DNA from: Imperialibacter sp964351395
GTDB lineage: Bacteria > Bacteroidota > Bacteroidia > Cytophagales > Cyclobacteriaceae
NCBI GenBank assembly: GCA_964351395.1
Contig: CAYGOF010000006.1
Span: 124,001-188,000, forward strand
Direction: 5' to 3'
Length of the DNA: 64,000 bases
In this document: piece after piece, positions 42,635 through 50,504 of the stretch
Position numbering within the stretch: the stretch's first letter is position 1
Layout: each line of letters begins with the position of its first letter
Made by a program: the position numbers and the translations under genes
The notes under the pieces: generated by a model
What the model was told of the DNA's origin: nothing
Database searches by the model: none
What the model saw: the letters and a program-made list of their open reading frames with translations, nothing else

Positions 42635-43664
42635 AGGTGTAAATCTTAAAAGGGCCAACCTATTAAAAATCACCATGTTATCGCTGGTGATTGTTTTGTT
42701 TAATAGCCCGTTGGTATTAGCGGCTGAGGAAGAGGGTGGAACCTTTAATCCTTCAGAACTTATCAATCATCACATTTTGGATGCGCATGAATGGCATTTC
42801 TTTGATGGGCACTACGGCACGCTCTTTTTGCCAGTTATCCTGTATACATCAGACAATGGGCTGGAAATGTTCTCTTCCAGCAATTTCTACGACGAGCATC
42901 ACAATATTGTTGAATACAACGGCTACAAATACGAACACGGACATATTCTTCCGGTAGCTGAAGGCAGAACGGTGTTAGACTTTTCTATCACAAAAAATGT
43001 GGCTTTTCTGTTCATTAATGCCACCTTGATGATTGTGATATTTCTTGCTGTAGCCAGAGGATACAAGAAACGCCCGAAAGATGCACCAAAGGGTATTCAG
43101 TCATTGTTTGAGCCAATCATCGTATTTGTTAGAGACGATATTGTGAAGCCTAATATTGGCCCTAAATATGAAAGGTATTTGCCTTACCTGCTCACACTGT
43201 TTTTCTTTATCTGGTTTGGTAACTTACTTGGGCTTATGCCGGGTGCGGCCAACCTTACAGGTAATATTGCAGTAACTGCGGTGATGGCTATTATTACTTT
43301 CCTTTACACCAATATAAGCGGTAATAAGTCATACTGGGGTCATGTATTCAATACACCCGGTGTTCCGTTCGCACTGAAGTTTATCATTGTGCCGGTGGAG
43401 ATCATAGGGGTGTTTACTAAGCCCATCTCATTGATGATACGTTTGTTTGTGGCGATTACTGCCGGCCACATCGTTATTCTGAGCTTGATTAGTTTGATAT
43501 TTATATTCGAAAGCTATATGGTAGGCTTTGCCTCAACTTTGATAGTGGTTTTCATTACCTTTATTGAGTTGCTTGTAGCCACTATTCAGGCCTACGTTTT
43601 TACCATGTTCTCATCGCTCTACATTGGTCTTGCCATTGAGGAGCATCATGAAGAACATCATTAA
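42627..43664 (+). CDS. atpB: F0F1 ATP synthase subunit a
   Basis: The product is 345 aa from the ATG at 42627. It has an N-terminal signal-like segment and a His-rich periplasmic domain (about 30-115), longer than in E. coli, then the membrane helices of subunit a. The essential proton-channel Arg lies in ISLMIRLFVAITAGH. The usual Asn four residues after that Arg (RLFxN) is Ala here. The C-terminal helix keeps the VATIQAYVFTMF motif. It forms the proton half-channels with the c-ring. Confidence 0.96.
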   Translation: MNEGVNLKRANLLKITMLSLVIVLFNSPLVLAAEEEGGTFNPSELINHHILDAHEWHFFDGHYGTLFLPVILYTSDNGLEMFSSSNFYDEHHNIVEYNGYKYEHGHILPVAEGRTVLDFSITKNVAFLFINATLMIVIFLAVARGYKKRPKDAPKGIQSLFEPIIVFVRDDIVKPNIGPKYERYLPYLLTLFFFIWFGNLLGLMPGAANLTGNIAVTAVMAIITFLYTNISGNKSYWGHVFNTPGVPFALKFIIVPVEIIGVFTKPISLMIRLFVAITAGHIVILSLISLIFIFESYMVGFASTLIVVFITFIELLVATIQAYVFTMFSSLYIGLAIEEHHEEHH

Positions 43665-43699
43665 TTAAGAAACCATTTTCACTTTTAAATAATAAAACT

Positions 43700-43945
43700 A
43701 TGTGGTTATCTATTTTGCTTGACATGAGTTTAGCAATTATGGGCGCTGGTATCGGTGCCGGACTTGTTGCGATAGGCGCAGGTATTGGTATCGGTCGGAT
43801 CGGTGGTTCTGCAATGGAAGCAATGGCACGTCAGCCAGAAGCAGCCGGCAGAATTCAAACCGGTATGCTTATTATTGCTGCACTTATTGAGGTAATTGCC
43901 CTCTTTGGTGTGGTAGTATGTTTGCTTATCTCATTCAAAGCCTAA
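43700..43945 (+). CDS. atpE: F0F1 ATP synthase subunit c
   Basis: The 81-aa hairpin has two membrane helices. Helix 1 is Gly/Ala-rich (IGAGLVAIGAGIGIGRIGG), the polar loop is ARQPEA, and helix 2 carries the ion-binding Glu64 (LIEVIALF). The residue after Glu64 is Val; Na-type c-rings have Ser or Thr there plus a helix-1 Gln, so this ring is probably proton-specific. A strong hairpin follows the gene (43958-43978). Confidence 0.97.
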   Translation: MWLSILLDMSLAIMGAGIGAGLVAIGAGIGIGRIGGSAMEAMARQPEAAGRIQTGMLIIAALIEVIALFGVVVCLLISFKA

Positions 43946-43957
43946 AATGGCTTGATG

Positions 43958-43978
43958 GGGGCCGTGATTAACGGCCCC
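43958..43978 (+). terminator. Hairpin between atpE and atpF
   Basis: GGGGCCGT (43958-43965) pairs perfectly with ACGGCCCC (43971-43978) around GATTA and is followed by TATTTGTTTTG. It may act as a partial terminator or a 3' stabiliser of the upstream mRNA within the atp operon. Confidence 0.7.
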
Positions 43979-44009
43979 TATTTGTTTTGACTGTAAACGT
44001 GATAATATA

Positions 44010-44504
44010 ATGGAACTTTTAACACCCGGGATAGGCCTCATATTTTGGCAAACGGTTATTTTCATCATCGTATTTATTGTACTTCTGACATTTGCATGGA
44101 GACCGATTGCAGATGCGCTTAAGGCGAGAGAAGGGTTTATCAACGATGCCCTGAAATCTGCTGAGTTAGCCAAAGAAGAAATGGCTCAATTGAAGGAAGA
44201 CAATGAACTTCTTTTGGAAGATGCCAGAAAGGAAAGAGACCATATCCTAAAGGAGGCGCTTGCTGCTGCCAATAGAATCAAAGAGGAAGCAAAAGCTGAT
44301 ACTTCAAAAATAGCTGAAAAGATGATAGCCGATGCAAAGGCTGCTATCGAGAACGAAAAGAAATCAGCGCTGGCTGAGGTTCAGAACCTTGTGGCTGAAA
44401 TATCTTTAAGTGTTGCTGAAAAGGTCCTTAGAAAGAACCTTAGCGGCGATAAAGCTCAAAAAGCACTTGTGGACGAATACATCAAAGACCTAGAAGTCAA
44501 TTAA
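44010..44504 (+). CDS. atpF: F0F1 ATP synthase subunit b
   Basis: A 164-aa stator subunit: one N-terminal membrane helix (about 8-27, GLIFWQTVIFIIVFIVLLTF), then a long amphipathic coiled coil rich in Glu, Lys and Ala. It dimerises and links F0 to delta on top of F1. The gene overlaps nothing; atpH begins one base after its stop. Confidence 0.96.
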   Translation: MELLTPGIGLIFWQTVIFIIVFIVLLTFAWRPIADALKAREGFINDALKSAELAKEEMAQLKEDNELLLEDARKERDHILKEALAAANRIKEEAKADTSKIAEKMIADAKAAIENEKKSALAEVQNLVAEISLSVAEKVLRKNLSGDKAQKALVDEYIKDLEVN

Positions 44505-44505
44505 G

Positions 44506-45063
44506 ATGTCAGATTTTAGAATAGCCACAAGATACGCCAAGTCTTTGCTCGAGTTAGCAGAGGAGCAGGGAGTGCTTGACAAAGTCAACGAAGACATGAT
44601 ATCGTTTGATCATTTGTGCAAGGCTAACCGGGATTTTGCACTCATGCTAAAGAACCCAATTATTCAGCATCACCGTAAGCTGGCCATTCTTAACAAAGTT
44701 TTCAAAGGCAAAGTACACAATCTTACTTTGTCCATTTTCGATATAATTACACGAAAAAACAGGGAGTTTATCCTGCCTATGTTGGCATCGGAATTTACTC
44801 ACCAGTTTAATGTCAGGAAGGGTATCTCTGAAGCTACAGTAACAACGAACTTTGCTTTGAGCCCTGAATTACGCAAGGAGTTCACCAAGCTCCTTAAAGA
44901 AATTACCAAGCAGGAAATTCAGCTTACCGAAAAAATCGACAAGGACATGCTTGGCGGTTATATCGTTAAAGTCGGAGACCTGCAAATAGACGACAGCGTC
45001 GATTCGCGACTCAAAGAATTGAGGACGCAATTGACTTCTAGTTCATATATTAAGAAGTTTTAA
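44506..45063 (+). CDS. atpH: F1 ATP synthase subunit delta
   Basis: A 185-aa OSCP/delta protein. The N-terminal helical domain begins DFRIATRYAKSLLELAEEQG; the C-terminal part contains the family motif DKDMLGGYIVKVGDLQIDDSVDSRLKEL. It joins the b-dimer to the crown of alpha subunits. It is one base from atpF and 21 bp from atpA. Confidence 0.96.
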   Translation: MSDFRIATRYAKSLLELAEEQGVLDKVNEDMISFDHLCKANRDFALMLKNPIIQHHRKLAILNKVFKGKVHNLTLSIFDIITRKNREFILPMLASEFTHQFNVRKGISEATVTTNFALSPELRKEFTKLLKEITKQEIQLTEKIDKDMLGGYIVKVGDLQIDDSVDSRLKELRTQLTSSSYIKKF

Positions 45064-45084
45064 AAACACCATAATAATACACTA

Positions 45085-46665
45085 ATGGCAGACGTAAGAC
45101 CTGACGAGGTATCAGCGATATTGAGAGAGCAACTCTCAAACTTCAGAACTGAAGCTGAGCTCGAAGAAGTAGGAACAGTTCTTCAGGTAGGTGACGGAGT
45201 AGCCCGTATCTACGGACTAACTCAGGCGCAAGCTGGTGAGCTTTTAGAGTTCGAAAACGGTTTGAGAGCACTTGTACTTAACCTTGAAGAAGACAACGTA
45301 GGTGCTGTATTACTTGGCGATCCTAAAGGCATCAAGGAAGGAGCTACTGTTAAACGTACAAAGACCATTGCTTCCATTAAGGTAGGCGATAGCATGTGCG
45401 GAAGAGTGGTAGACACACTAGGAAATCCTATTGATGGCAAAGGGCCATTAACTGGCGACCTTTATGAGATGCCTTTAGAAAGAAAAGCACCCGGTGTAAT
45501 TTACCGTCAGCCGGTAAATGAGCCTCTTCAGACAGGTGTTAAGGCAATTGATGCCATGATTCCTATCGGCCGTGGACAAAGGGAATTGATCATTGGTGAC
45601 CGCCAGACAGGTAAGACTGCTGTGGCCATCGATACGATCATCAATCAGAAAGAATTTTACGAGAAAGGTGAACCTGTATATTGTATCTATGTTGCTGTAG
45701 GCCAGAAGGCTTCTACTGTAGCTGGTATTGTTGCTTCTCTTGAGAAAGCAGGTGCCATGGACTATACGGTAATTGTATCGGCGGCAGCGTCTGAGCCTGC
45801 TCCAATGCAATTCTTCTCGCCATTTACTGGTGCTTCAATTGGTGAGTACTTCCGTGATACAGGTCGGCCAGCGTTGGTTATCTACGATGACCTTTCTAAG
45901 CAAGCTGTTTCTTACCGTGAGGTGTCTCTACTTCTTCGTCGTCCACCAGGACGTGAGGCATACCCAGGTGACGTATTCTATCTTCACTCTCGTTTGTTGG
46001 AGCGTGCGGCTAAGATCAACGACAACGATGAAATAGCCAGCCAAATGAATGACCTTCCAGAGTCATTGAAAGGCAAAGTAAAAGGAGGCGGATCATTGAC
46101 TGCCCTTCCGATCATTGAAACACAGGCTGGTGACGTTTCGGCTTATATCCCTACCAACGTAATTTCTATCACTGACGGTCAGATCTTCCTGGAAACGAAC
46201 TTGTTTAACTCTGGTGTCCGTCCAGCGATCAACGTGGGTATTTCAGTATCACGTGTGGGTGGTAATGCTCAGATCAAATCGATGAAGAAAGTGGCAGGTA
46301 CGCTTAAACTTGACCAAGCGCAGTTCCGTGAATTGGAAGCCTTTGCTAAGTTTGGTTCAGACCTTGATGCTTCTACGAAATTGACTATCGACAGAGGTAG
46401 AAGAAACCAGGAGATATTGAAGCAGCCTCAGTTCAGCCCGATGTCGGTGGAGCATCAGATTGCGATTATTTATGTGTCTACAAAAGGTTTCCTTGATAAA
46501 GTACCTTTGGATAAAGTGAAGGCATTCGAGAAAGAGTTTCTTGCTCTGTTATCGGCTCAGCATCAGGACGCTCTTGATTTGCTTCGTGCAGGTAAGTTGG
46601 AAGACAGTGTGATCAACACGTTGGCTGAAGTGGCAAAGAGTCTTCAAAAAAGTTACGTATCCTAA
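45085..46665 (+). CDS. atpA: F1 ATP synthase subunit alpha
   Basis: A full-length 526-aa alpha subunit with Walker A GDRQTGKT (171-178), Walker B LVIYDDL, and the alpha Arg-finger region near VGISVSRVGG (about 385-395). It forms the alpha3-beta3 hexamer and donates the Arg finger to the catalytic beta sites. A hairpin lies 12 bp after the stop, before atpG. Confidence 0.98.
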   Translation: MADVRPDEVSAILREQLSNFRTEAELEEVGTVLQVGDGVARIYGLTQAQAGELLEFENGLRALVLNLEEDNVGAVLLGDPKGIKEGATVKRTKTIASIKVGDSMCGRVVDTLGNPIDGKGPLTGDLYEMPLERKAPGVIYRQPVNEPLQTGVKAIDAMIPIGRGQRELIIGDRQTGKTAVAIDTIINQKEFYEKGEPVYCIYVAVGQKASTVAGIVASLEKAGAMDYTVIVSAAASEPAPMQFFSPFTGASIGEYFRDTGRPALVIYDDLSKQAVSYREVSLLLRRPPGREAYPGDVFYLHSRLLERAAKINDNDEIASQMNDLPESLKGKVKGGGSLTALPIIETQAGDVSAYIPTNVISITDGQIFLETNLFNSGVRPAINVGISVSRVGGNAQIKSMKKVAGTLKLDQAQFRELEAFAKFGSDLDASTKLTIDRGRRNQEILKQPQFSPMSVEHQIAIIYVSTKGFLDKVPLDKVKAFEKEFLALLSAQHQDALDLLRAGKLEDSVINTLAEVAKSLQKSYVS

Positions 46666-46677
46666 ATAGAATGGTGA

Positions 46678-46699
46678 GTCCGCCTACTGGCGGACTTTT
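46678..46699 (+). terminator. Hairpin between atpA and atpG
   Basis: GTCCGCC (46678-46684) pairs with GGCGGAC (46689-46695) around TACT, followed by TTTT. It is shaped like a weak intrinsic terminator placed inside the operon, 15 bp before atpG. Confidence 0.7.
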
Positions 46700-46713
46700 C
46701 AAATACAAAGTAT

Positions 46714-47610
46714 ATGGCGAACCTAAAAGAGGTTAAGGGCAGAATTCAGTCGGTTACGTCTACTCAGCAAATTACCAAAGCCATGAAAATGGTGGCGGCC
46801 GCTAAGCTGAGAAGGGCGCAGGACCGTATTGTTCAAATGCGTCCTTATTCTGAGAAGCTAACAGGTATACTTAGAAATGTGACTTCGTCGGTAAGCGACG
46901 ACATGGAAAATGACTATGCCGTAGTCAGAGACGTGAATAGAGTCGCTATTGTTGTGATTTCTTCAGACAAAGGATTGTGTGGAGCTTTTAACAGCTCAGT
47001 ATTCAAGGCAGCTGTTCAACTTCTTAATACCAAATATAAGGCCCAACACGACGCAGGCGCAGTAACGATAGTGCCTCTTGGAAAGAAGTCTTTTGAGTTC
47101 TTCAAAAAGAGAGGTTACAAAGTAGAGACTAAATACTGGGAGATTTTTTCAAACTTGTCGTTTGACGAAGTAAGACCAGTGGCTGAATACCTGATGGATA
47201 GCTTTAAGTCGGGTGAGTTTGATACCGTAGACCTGGTTTACAACGAATTCAAGAATGTGGCCACGCAGGTACTTAGGGTAGAGAAGTTTCTTCCAATCGA
47301 GCCATCCGAATTGGTGGAAAAAGATGCCAACGTATCAACCAATACAATCGATTATATCTACGAGCCTTCGCAGGAATTCATAGTAAAAGAACTTATCCCA
47401 AAGTCTCTGAAGATTCAGGTGTATAAAGCGACGTTGGAATCTAACGCCTCTGAGCAAGGAGCCAGGATGACAGCGATGGATAAAGCCACCGACAATGCTG
47501 GCGAGCTTTTGAAAGAGCTTAAGCTGATGTACAACAGAACCCGCCAGGCAGCGATCACTAAGGAAATCCTGGAAATTGTGGGTGGTGCCGAAGCATTGAA
47601 GAGTAGTTAA
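46714..47610 (+). CDS. atpG: F1 ATP synthase subunit gamma
   Basis: A 298-aa gamma subunit: the N-terminal coil starts ANLKEVKGRIQSVTSTQQITKAMKMVAAAKLRRAQ and the C-terminal coil carries ARMTAMDKATDNAGELLKELKLMYNRTRQAAITKE. The rotor shaft turns inside alpha3-beta3. It is the last gene of the cluster; atpD and atpC are not here, as in other Bacteroidota where they form a separate unit. Confidence 0.97.
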   Translation: MANLKEVKGRIQSVTSTQQITKAMKMVAAAKLRRAQDRIVQMRPYSEKLTGILRNVTSSVSDDMENDYAVVRDVNRVAIVVISSDKGLCGAFNSSVFKAAVQLLNTKYKAQHDAGAVTIVPLGKKSFEFFKKRGYKVETKYWEIFSNLSFDEVRPVAEYLMDSFKSGEFDTVDLVYNEFKNVATQVLRVEKFLPIEPSELVEKDANVSTNTIDYIYEPSQEFIVKELIPKSLKIQVYKATLESNASEQGARMTAMDKATDNAGELLKELKLMYNRTRQAAITKEILEIVGGAEALKSS

Positions 47611-47634
47611 AATCAATAATTGAAGATAAATTGA

Positions 47635-47660
47635 GCCCATGAGAAATCATGGGCTTTTTT
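47635..47660 (+). terminator. Intrinsic terminator of the atp operon
   Basis: GCCCATGA (47635-47642) pairs with TCATGGGC (47647-47654) around a GAAA tetraloop, followed by T6 (47655-47660). The next gene's ATG begins only 4 bases later. Confidence 0.9.
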
Positions 47661-47664
47661 GTTG

Positions 47665-48492
47665 ATGGACCGGTCATTCTTTGTAGGGTTGGTTAGGCAT
47701 AGTAGCATTGAAGTGGCTACTGGTGCAGTGGTGATGTCGATGGTTGTTGCATCAACAACTGGCGCTGAAGTGCCTGGCGTGGTCTTTTGGGCTCTTTTTC
47801 TGGCTGTCTGGTTTATCTATATCCTTGATAGGCTTTTTGATGCCCGGAAAATTTCTACTGCAGCTGTTAACCCAAGACATCACTTTTACCAGGAGCATCA
47901 CGCTAAAATGCTAAGACTATTGTTGTTCGTCGGCCTGGCTGGACTTTCACTTTTGATGTTTTTACCGGTTCCGGTACTTATTTACGGTGTTGTTCTGATG
48001 GGAAGCTGTTTGCTATATCTCCTCTGGGTATTTTTTTCTTCCAGAAGCCTTCCAAAGGAAGTCGTCATCGCTGTTTTATATACTGCGGGAATATCGCTGG
48101 CTCCTTTGGCTATGTTAGAGAGATCAATGGAGGCGATGGACATGCTTTTGATGGGTGAGATACTGTTGATTGCCTTTATCAATCTGGTGCTTTTTTCCCG
48201 CCATGAGATGAACTATGATATCAGGGATGGCCAGGAATCCTTTATTACCAGATGGTCCCCCCGCCGATTGGATGCCATGATGACTTTGCTCTATGGACTT
48301 GCCCTCAGCGGATTGACATTCATGTATCTTCTTGATTTAAGCGCTTCGACAAGTGCCTTACAAGTAGTGCTTTTGTTGATGCTGGCTGTGCTTTGGATTT
48401 TGCACCGCCGAATGAAAGAGTTTAGACACAGCCTTACTTTCCGGCTCATCGGTGACGGTATTTTTCTCATCCCCTTATTTCTTTTACTGTAG
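47665..48492 (+). CDS. UbiA-like polytopic membrane protein
   Basis: From the ATG at 47665 the product is 275 aa with about eight membrane helices. Two Asp-containing loops match the UbiA prenyltransferase plan: D55-RLF-D59 after helix 2 and Y-D185-IR-D188-GQES in the second half. The full NDxxDxxxD motif is not kept, so it is a distant relative or a non-catalytic one. It is followed after 1 bp by a methyltransferase gene; together they could modify an isoprenoid-type lipid, but that is inference. Confidence 0.65.
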   Translation: MDRSFFVGLVRHSSIEVATGAVVMSMVVASTTGAEVPGVVFWALFLAVWFIYILDRLFDARKISTAAVNPRHHFYQEHHAKMLRLLLFVGLAGLSLLMFLPVPVLIYGVVLMGSCLLYLLWVFFSSRSLPKEVVIAVLYTAGISLAPLAMLERSMEAMDMLLMGEILLIAFINLVLFSRHEMNYDIRDGQESFITRWSPRRLDAMMTLLYGLALSGLTFMYLLDLSASTSALQVVLLLMLAVLWILHRRMKEFRHSLTFRLIGDGIFLIPLFLLL

Positions 48493-48493
48493 G

Positions 48494-49117
48494 ATGGCTA
48501 ATGGGTTTAGTCTTCTCGCCCCAATATACGATAGGCTGGCACGGCTGGTGTTTGGAGCTAGTATTGACAAAAGTCAAACTCATTTTTTTGAATCACTGGT
48601 TAACCCAAGTACCATATTAGTAGTAGGAGGAGGAACAGGGCGATTTTTGCCTGGTTACCGTGAACTTCATCAGGATAGCGCTATTGATTTTGTAGAAAAG
48701 TCTACAGGGATGATTGCCCGGGCAAAATCCCAACATCCTGTAATGGATGGTATTACTTTCCTGGAAGCTGATTTCTTGGACCATCAGTTCACCACATCCT
48801 ATGATGTAATTCTGTTGCCATTCTTCCTGGACATGTTTTCCAATGATTCCATAGGCAATATTTTGAGGATCATTCAATCTGTGAGCCATGAAAACACAAA
48901 AATTATTGTAACAGATTTTTTACAGCAGCGCAGTGCAGGTTGGAAAGCTTTGCTGCTTCATTTAATGTACCTTTTTTTTCGCTTAACTTGTGATATTGAG
49001 GCACATAGTCTTCCTGATTGGAAGAATGAATTTGCAAGGTTTGGATGGAACATTATTGACGAAGCAACGTATTGTAAAGGCATGATAGGTACCCATCTTC
49101 TCCAAAAAAATAAATAA
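48494..49117 (+). CDS. Class I SAM-dependent methyltransferase
   Basis: The product is 207 aa from the ATG at 48494, one base after the previous stop. Motif I is ILVVGGGTGRFL (about 41-52) and the acidic loop follows at AIDFVEKSTGMIARAK. A hydrophobic segment (LLLHLMYLFFRLTCDIEAHSL) suggests membrane or lipid contact. The opening FSLLAPIYDRLARLVFG resembles UbiE-like quinone methyltransferases. The substrate is not determined; the neighbouring UbiA-like gene points to a lipid. Confidence 0.8.
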   Translation: MANGFSLLAPIYDRLARLVFGASIDKSQTHFFESLVNPSTILVVGGGTGRFLPGYRELHQDSAIDFVEKSTGMIARAKSQHPVMDGITFLEADFLDHQFTTSYDVILLPFFLDMFSNDSIGNILRIIQSVSHENTKIIVTDFLQQRSAGWKALLLHLMYLFFRLTCDIEAHSLPDWKNEFARFGWNIIDEATYCKGMIGTHLLQKNK

Positions 49118-49256
49118 TATTTTTGAATCGGACCGTAATAATCGAAACCTATCTATTTTTCTTCTGTCTTTTATTTTGAATTAGCGCTTGGGGGATCTTT
49201 ATCAGTATCTAGTAAATCTAAGCAACTAATACATGTGGCAGTTGATTTCAACATTC

Positions 49257-49386
49257 ATACACATGAAATAGCCATAGGGAACGTACCCAAAGGAAGTGAA
49301 TAGAGTTGGTCGACAGACGTCTTGCACTTCCGAAAGGTTTTGGCTATTCCATCTGACCGTTGAATAAAAATTATATACACATGAAA
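49257..49386 (+). repeat. 12-bp direct repeat and nested inverted repeats in ECF sigma leader
   Basis: ATACACATGAAA occurs at 49257-49268 and again at 49375-49386, where it contains an ATG in the reading frame of the sigma factor gene. Between the copies are nested stems: AATAGCCA (49267-49274) with TGGCTATT (49341-49348), and GGAAGTG (49292-49298) with CACTTCC (49325-49331). It may be a small insertion with target duplication, or a structured leader RNA. Confidence 0.55.
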
Positions 49387-49398
49387 CCTAACTGAGAT

Positions 49399-49962
49399 TT
49401 GGATTCTGAAAGTGCAAGTTTACAGGAATACCTTGTGGTGAAGAGCCAGGAGGGCGATCGTCGGGCGATCAATGAGTTGTATAAGCTGTATGCTAAAGCT
49501 ATGTACAATATTTGCCGCAGGATGATAGGCGATGAAGAAGAAGCCAGAGATGTGCTTCAGGATGCATTTGTCGACGCCTTTGCTAGCCTGGGGAAACTTC
49601 AGCAACCCAAGACATTCCCCGCCTGGATCAAAAGGGTGGTAGTCAATCATTGTATTAACACGCTTAGGAAAAAGCGACTCTTCACTATAAGCATAGAGGA
49701 GAAGTTTGACCTGGCATATGAAGACGATGATGATAATTACTACGCCAGGATGGAAGCAAGCAAAATTTTGCAAGCGATGGATCAGGTTTCAACTGGATGC
49801 AAAACAGTGATGAACCTCTATCTCTTTGAGGGATACGACCACGCTGAAATTGGACAAATACTTGGGATAACGGAGTCAGCTTCGAAAGCTCAGTATTGTA
49901 AAGGCAAAGCGAAAGTCAGAGACCTATTAGGAATGGAAAAATTGAAAGTAGCCAACCAATGA
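49399..49962 (+). CDS. ECF RNA polymerase sigma factor
   Basis: A 187-aa ECF sigma factor with region 2 (AMYNICRRMIGDEEEARDVLQDAFVDAF) and region 4 (TVMNLYLFEGYDHAEIGQILGITESASKAQY). The open frame begins at TTG 49399. An ATG lies in frame at 49381, but it is followed after MKPN by a TGA (49393-49395). So either the TTG is used, perhaps by re-initiation, or the TGA is a mutation of an original sense codon. The gene overlaps the next one by ATGA. Confidence 0.88.
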   Translation: MDSESASLQEYLVVKSQEGDRRAINELYKLYAKAMYNICRRMIGDEEEARDVLQDAFVDAFASLGKLQQPKTFPAWIKRVVVNHCINTLRKKRLFTISIEEKFDLAYEDDDDNYYARMEASKILQAMDQVSTGCKTVMNLYLFEGYDHAEIGQILGITESASKAQYCKGKAKVRDLLGMEKLKVANQ

Positions 49963-50504
49963 CAGATTTTCTAAAGAAAAATATTGATGAGCGGAGGGAG
50001 GGTTTTGATGTATTCGATACAGACCTGGACCTGGCTTGGGAGAACATTGACAAGCAGCTTCAGAAGAAGAAGACGGCTAAGATTGTTCCGCTATGGGGCT
50101 GGAGTACAACTATGAAAGTTGCGGCTGCCGTAGTGCTTTTGGTAACAGCCGCATTTGTGTTTTTTTGGACCGGCGCAAATCCATCCAGCCAACAACCTAC
50201 TCTTTCGATGGTATCGGACGAGATGGCTGAAACCGAGGAGTACTATACAATGATGATCTCGGAAAAGATGGGTGAAATAGAGCAAAATGAGCAGTGGGTT
50301 GACAAAGAGGTTGTACGAGATATGCTCGCTCTTGACCAGGCATATACTGAATTGCGCACTGACCTGGCGGACAACGTAGATAATGAGGAGGTTATTCATG
50401 CCATGATTGTGAATTATAAAATCAAGCTAGACATCCTTGATCGGATTCTAGCACAAATAAAGGAGGCAAAAAATGGAGAACGTAAGAAGGAATCGTCTCT
50501 TTAG
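49959..50504 (+). CDS. Probable anti-sigma factor, single-pass membrane protein
   Basis: A 181-aa protein with a cytoplasmic N-terminal part (about 1-48), one membrane helix (MKVAAAVVLLVTAAFVFFWTG, about 52-72) and a highly acidic, helical periplasmic part. Its start overlaps the sigma gene stop (ATGA), the classic sigma/anti-sigma arrangement. There is no zinc HxxxCxxC motif, so it is not a ZAS-type. Call by position and topology. Confidence 0.75.
   Translation: MTDFLKKNIDERREGFDVFDTDLDLAWENIDKQLQKKKTAKIVPLWGWSTTMKVAAAVVLLVTAAFVFFWTGANPSSQQPTLSMVSDEMAETEEYYTMMISEKMGEIEQNEQWVDKEVVRDMLALDQAYTELRTDLADNVDNEEVIHAMIVNYKIKLDILDRILAQIKEAKNGERKKESSL
50461..50475 (+). promoter_or_regulatory. Strong Shine-Dalgarno site inside upstream gene
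   Basis: AGGAGG (50461-50466) lies 6 nt before the ATG at 50473, within the anti-sigma coding sequence. It fixes this start and the 32-bp overlap. Consensus sites this good are rare in Bacteroidota. Confidence 0.65.

Noticed and set aside
43700..43945. Sodium-driven ATP synthase coupled to the sodium pump oadGAB
   Set aside because: The c subunit has Val after the ion-binding Glu64 and lacks the helix-1 Gln typical of Na rings, so a proton type is more likely.
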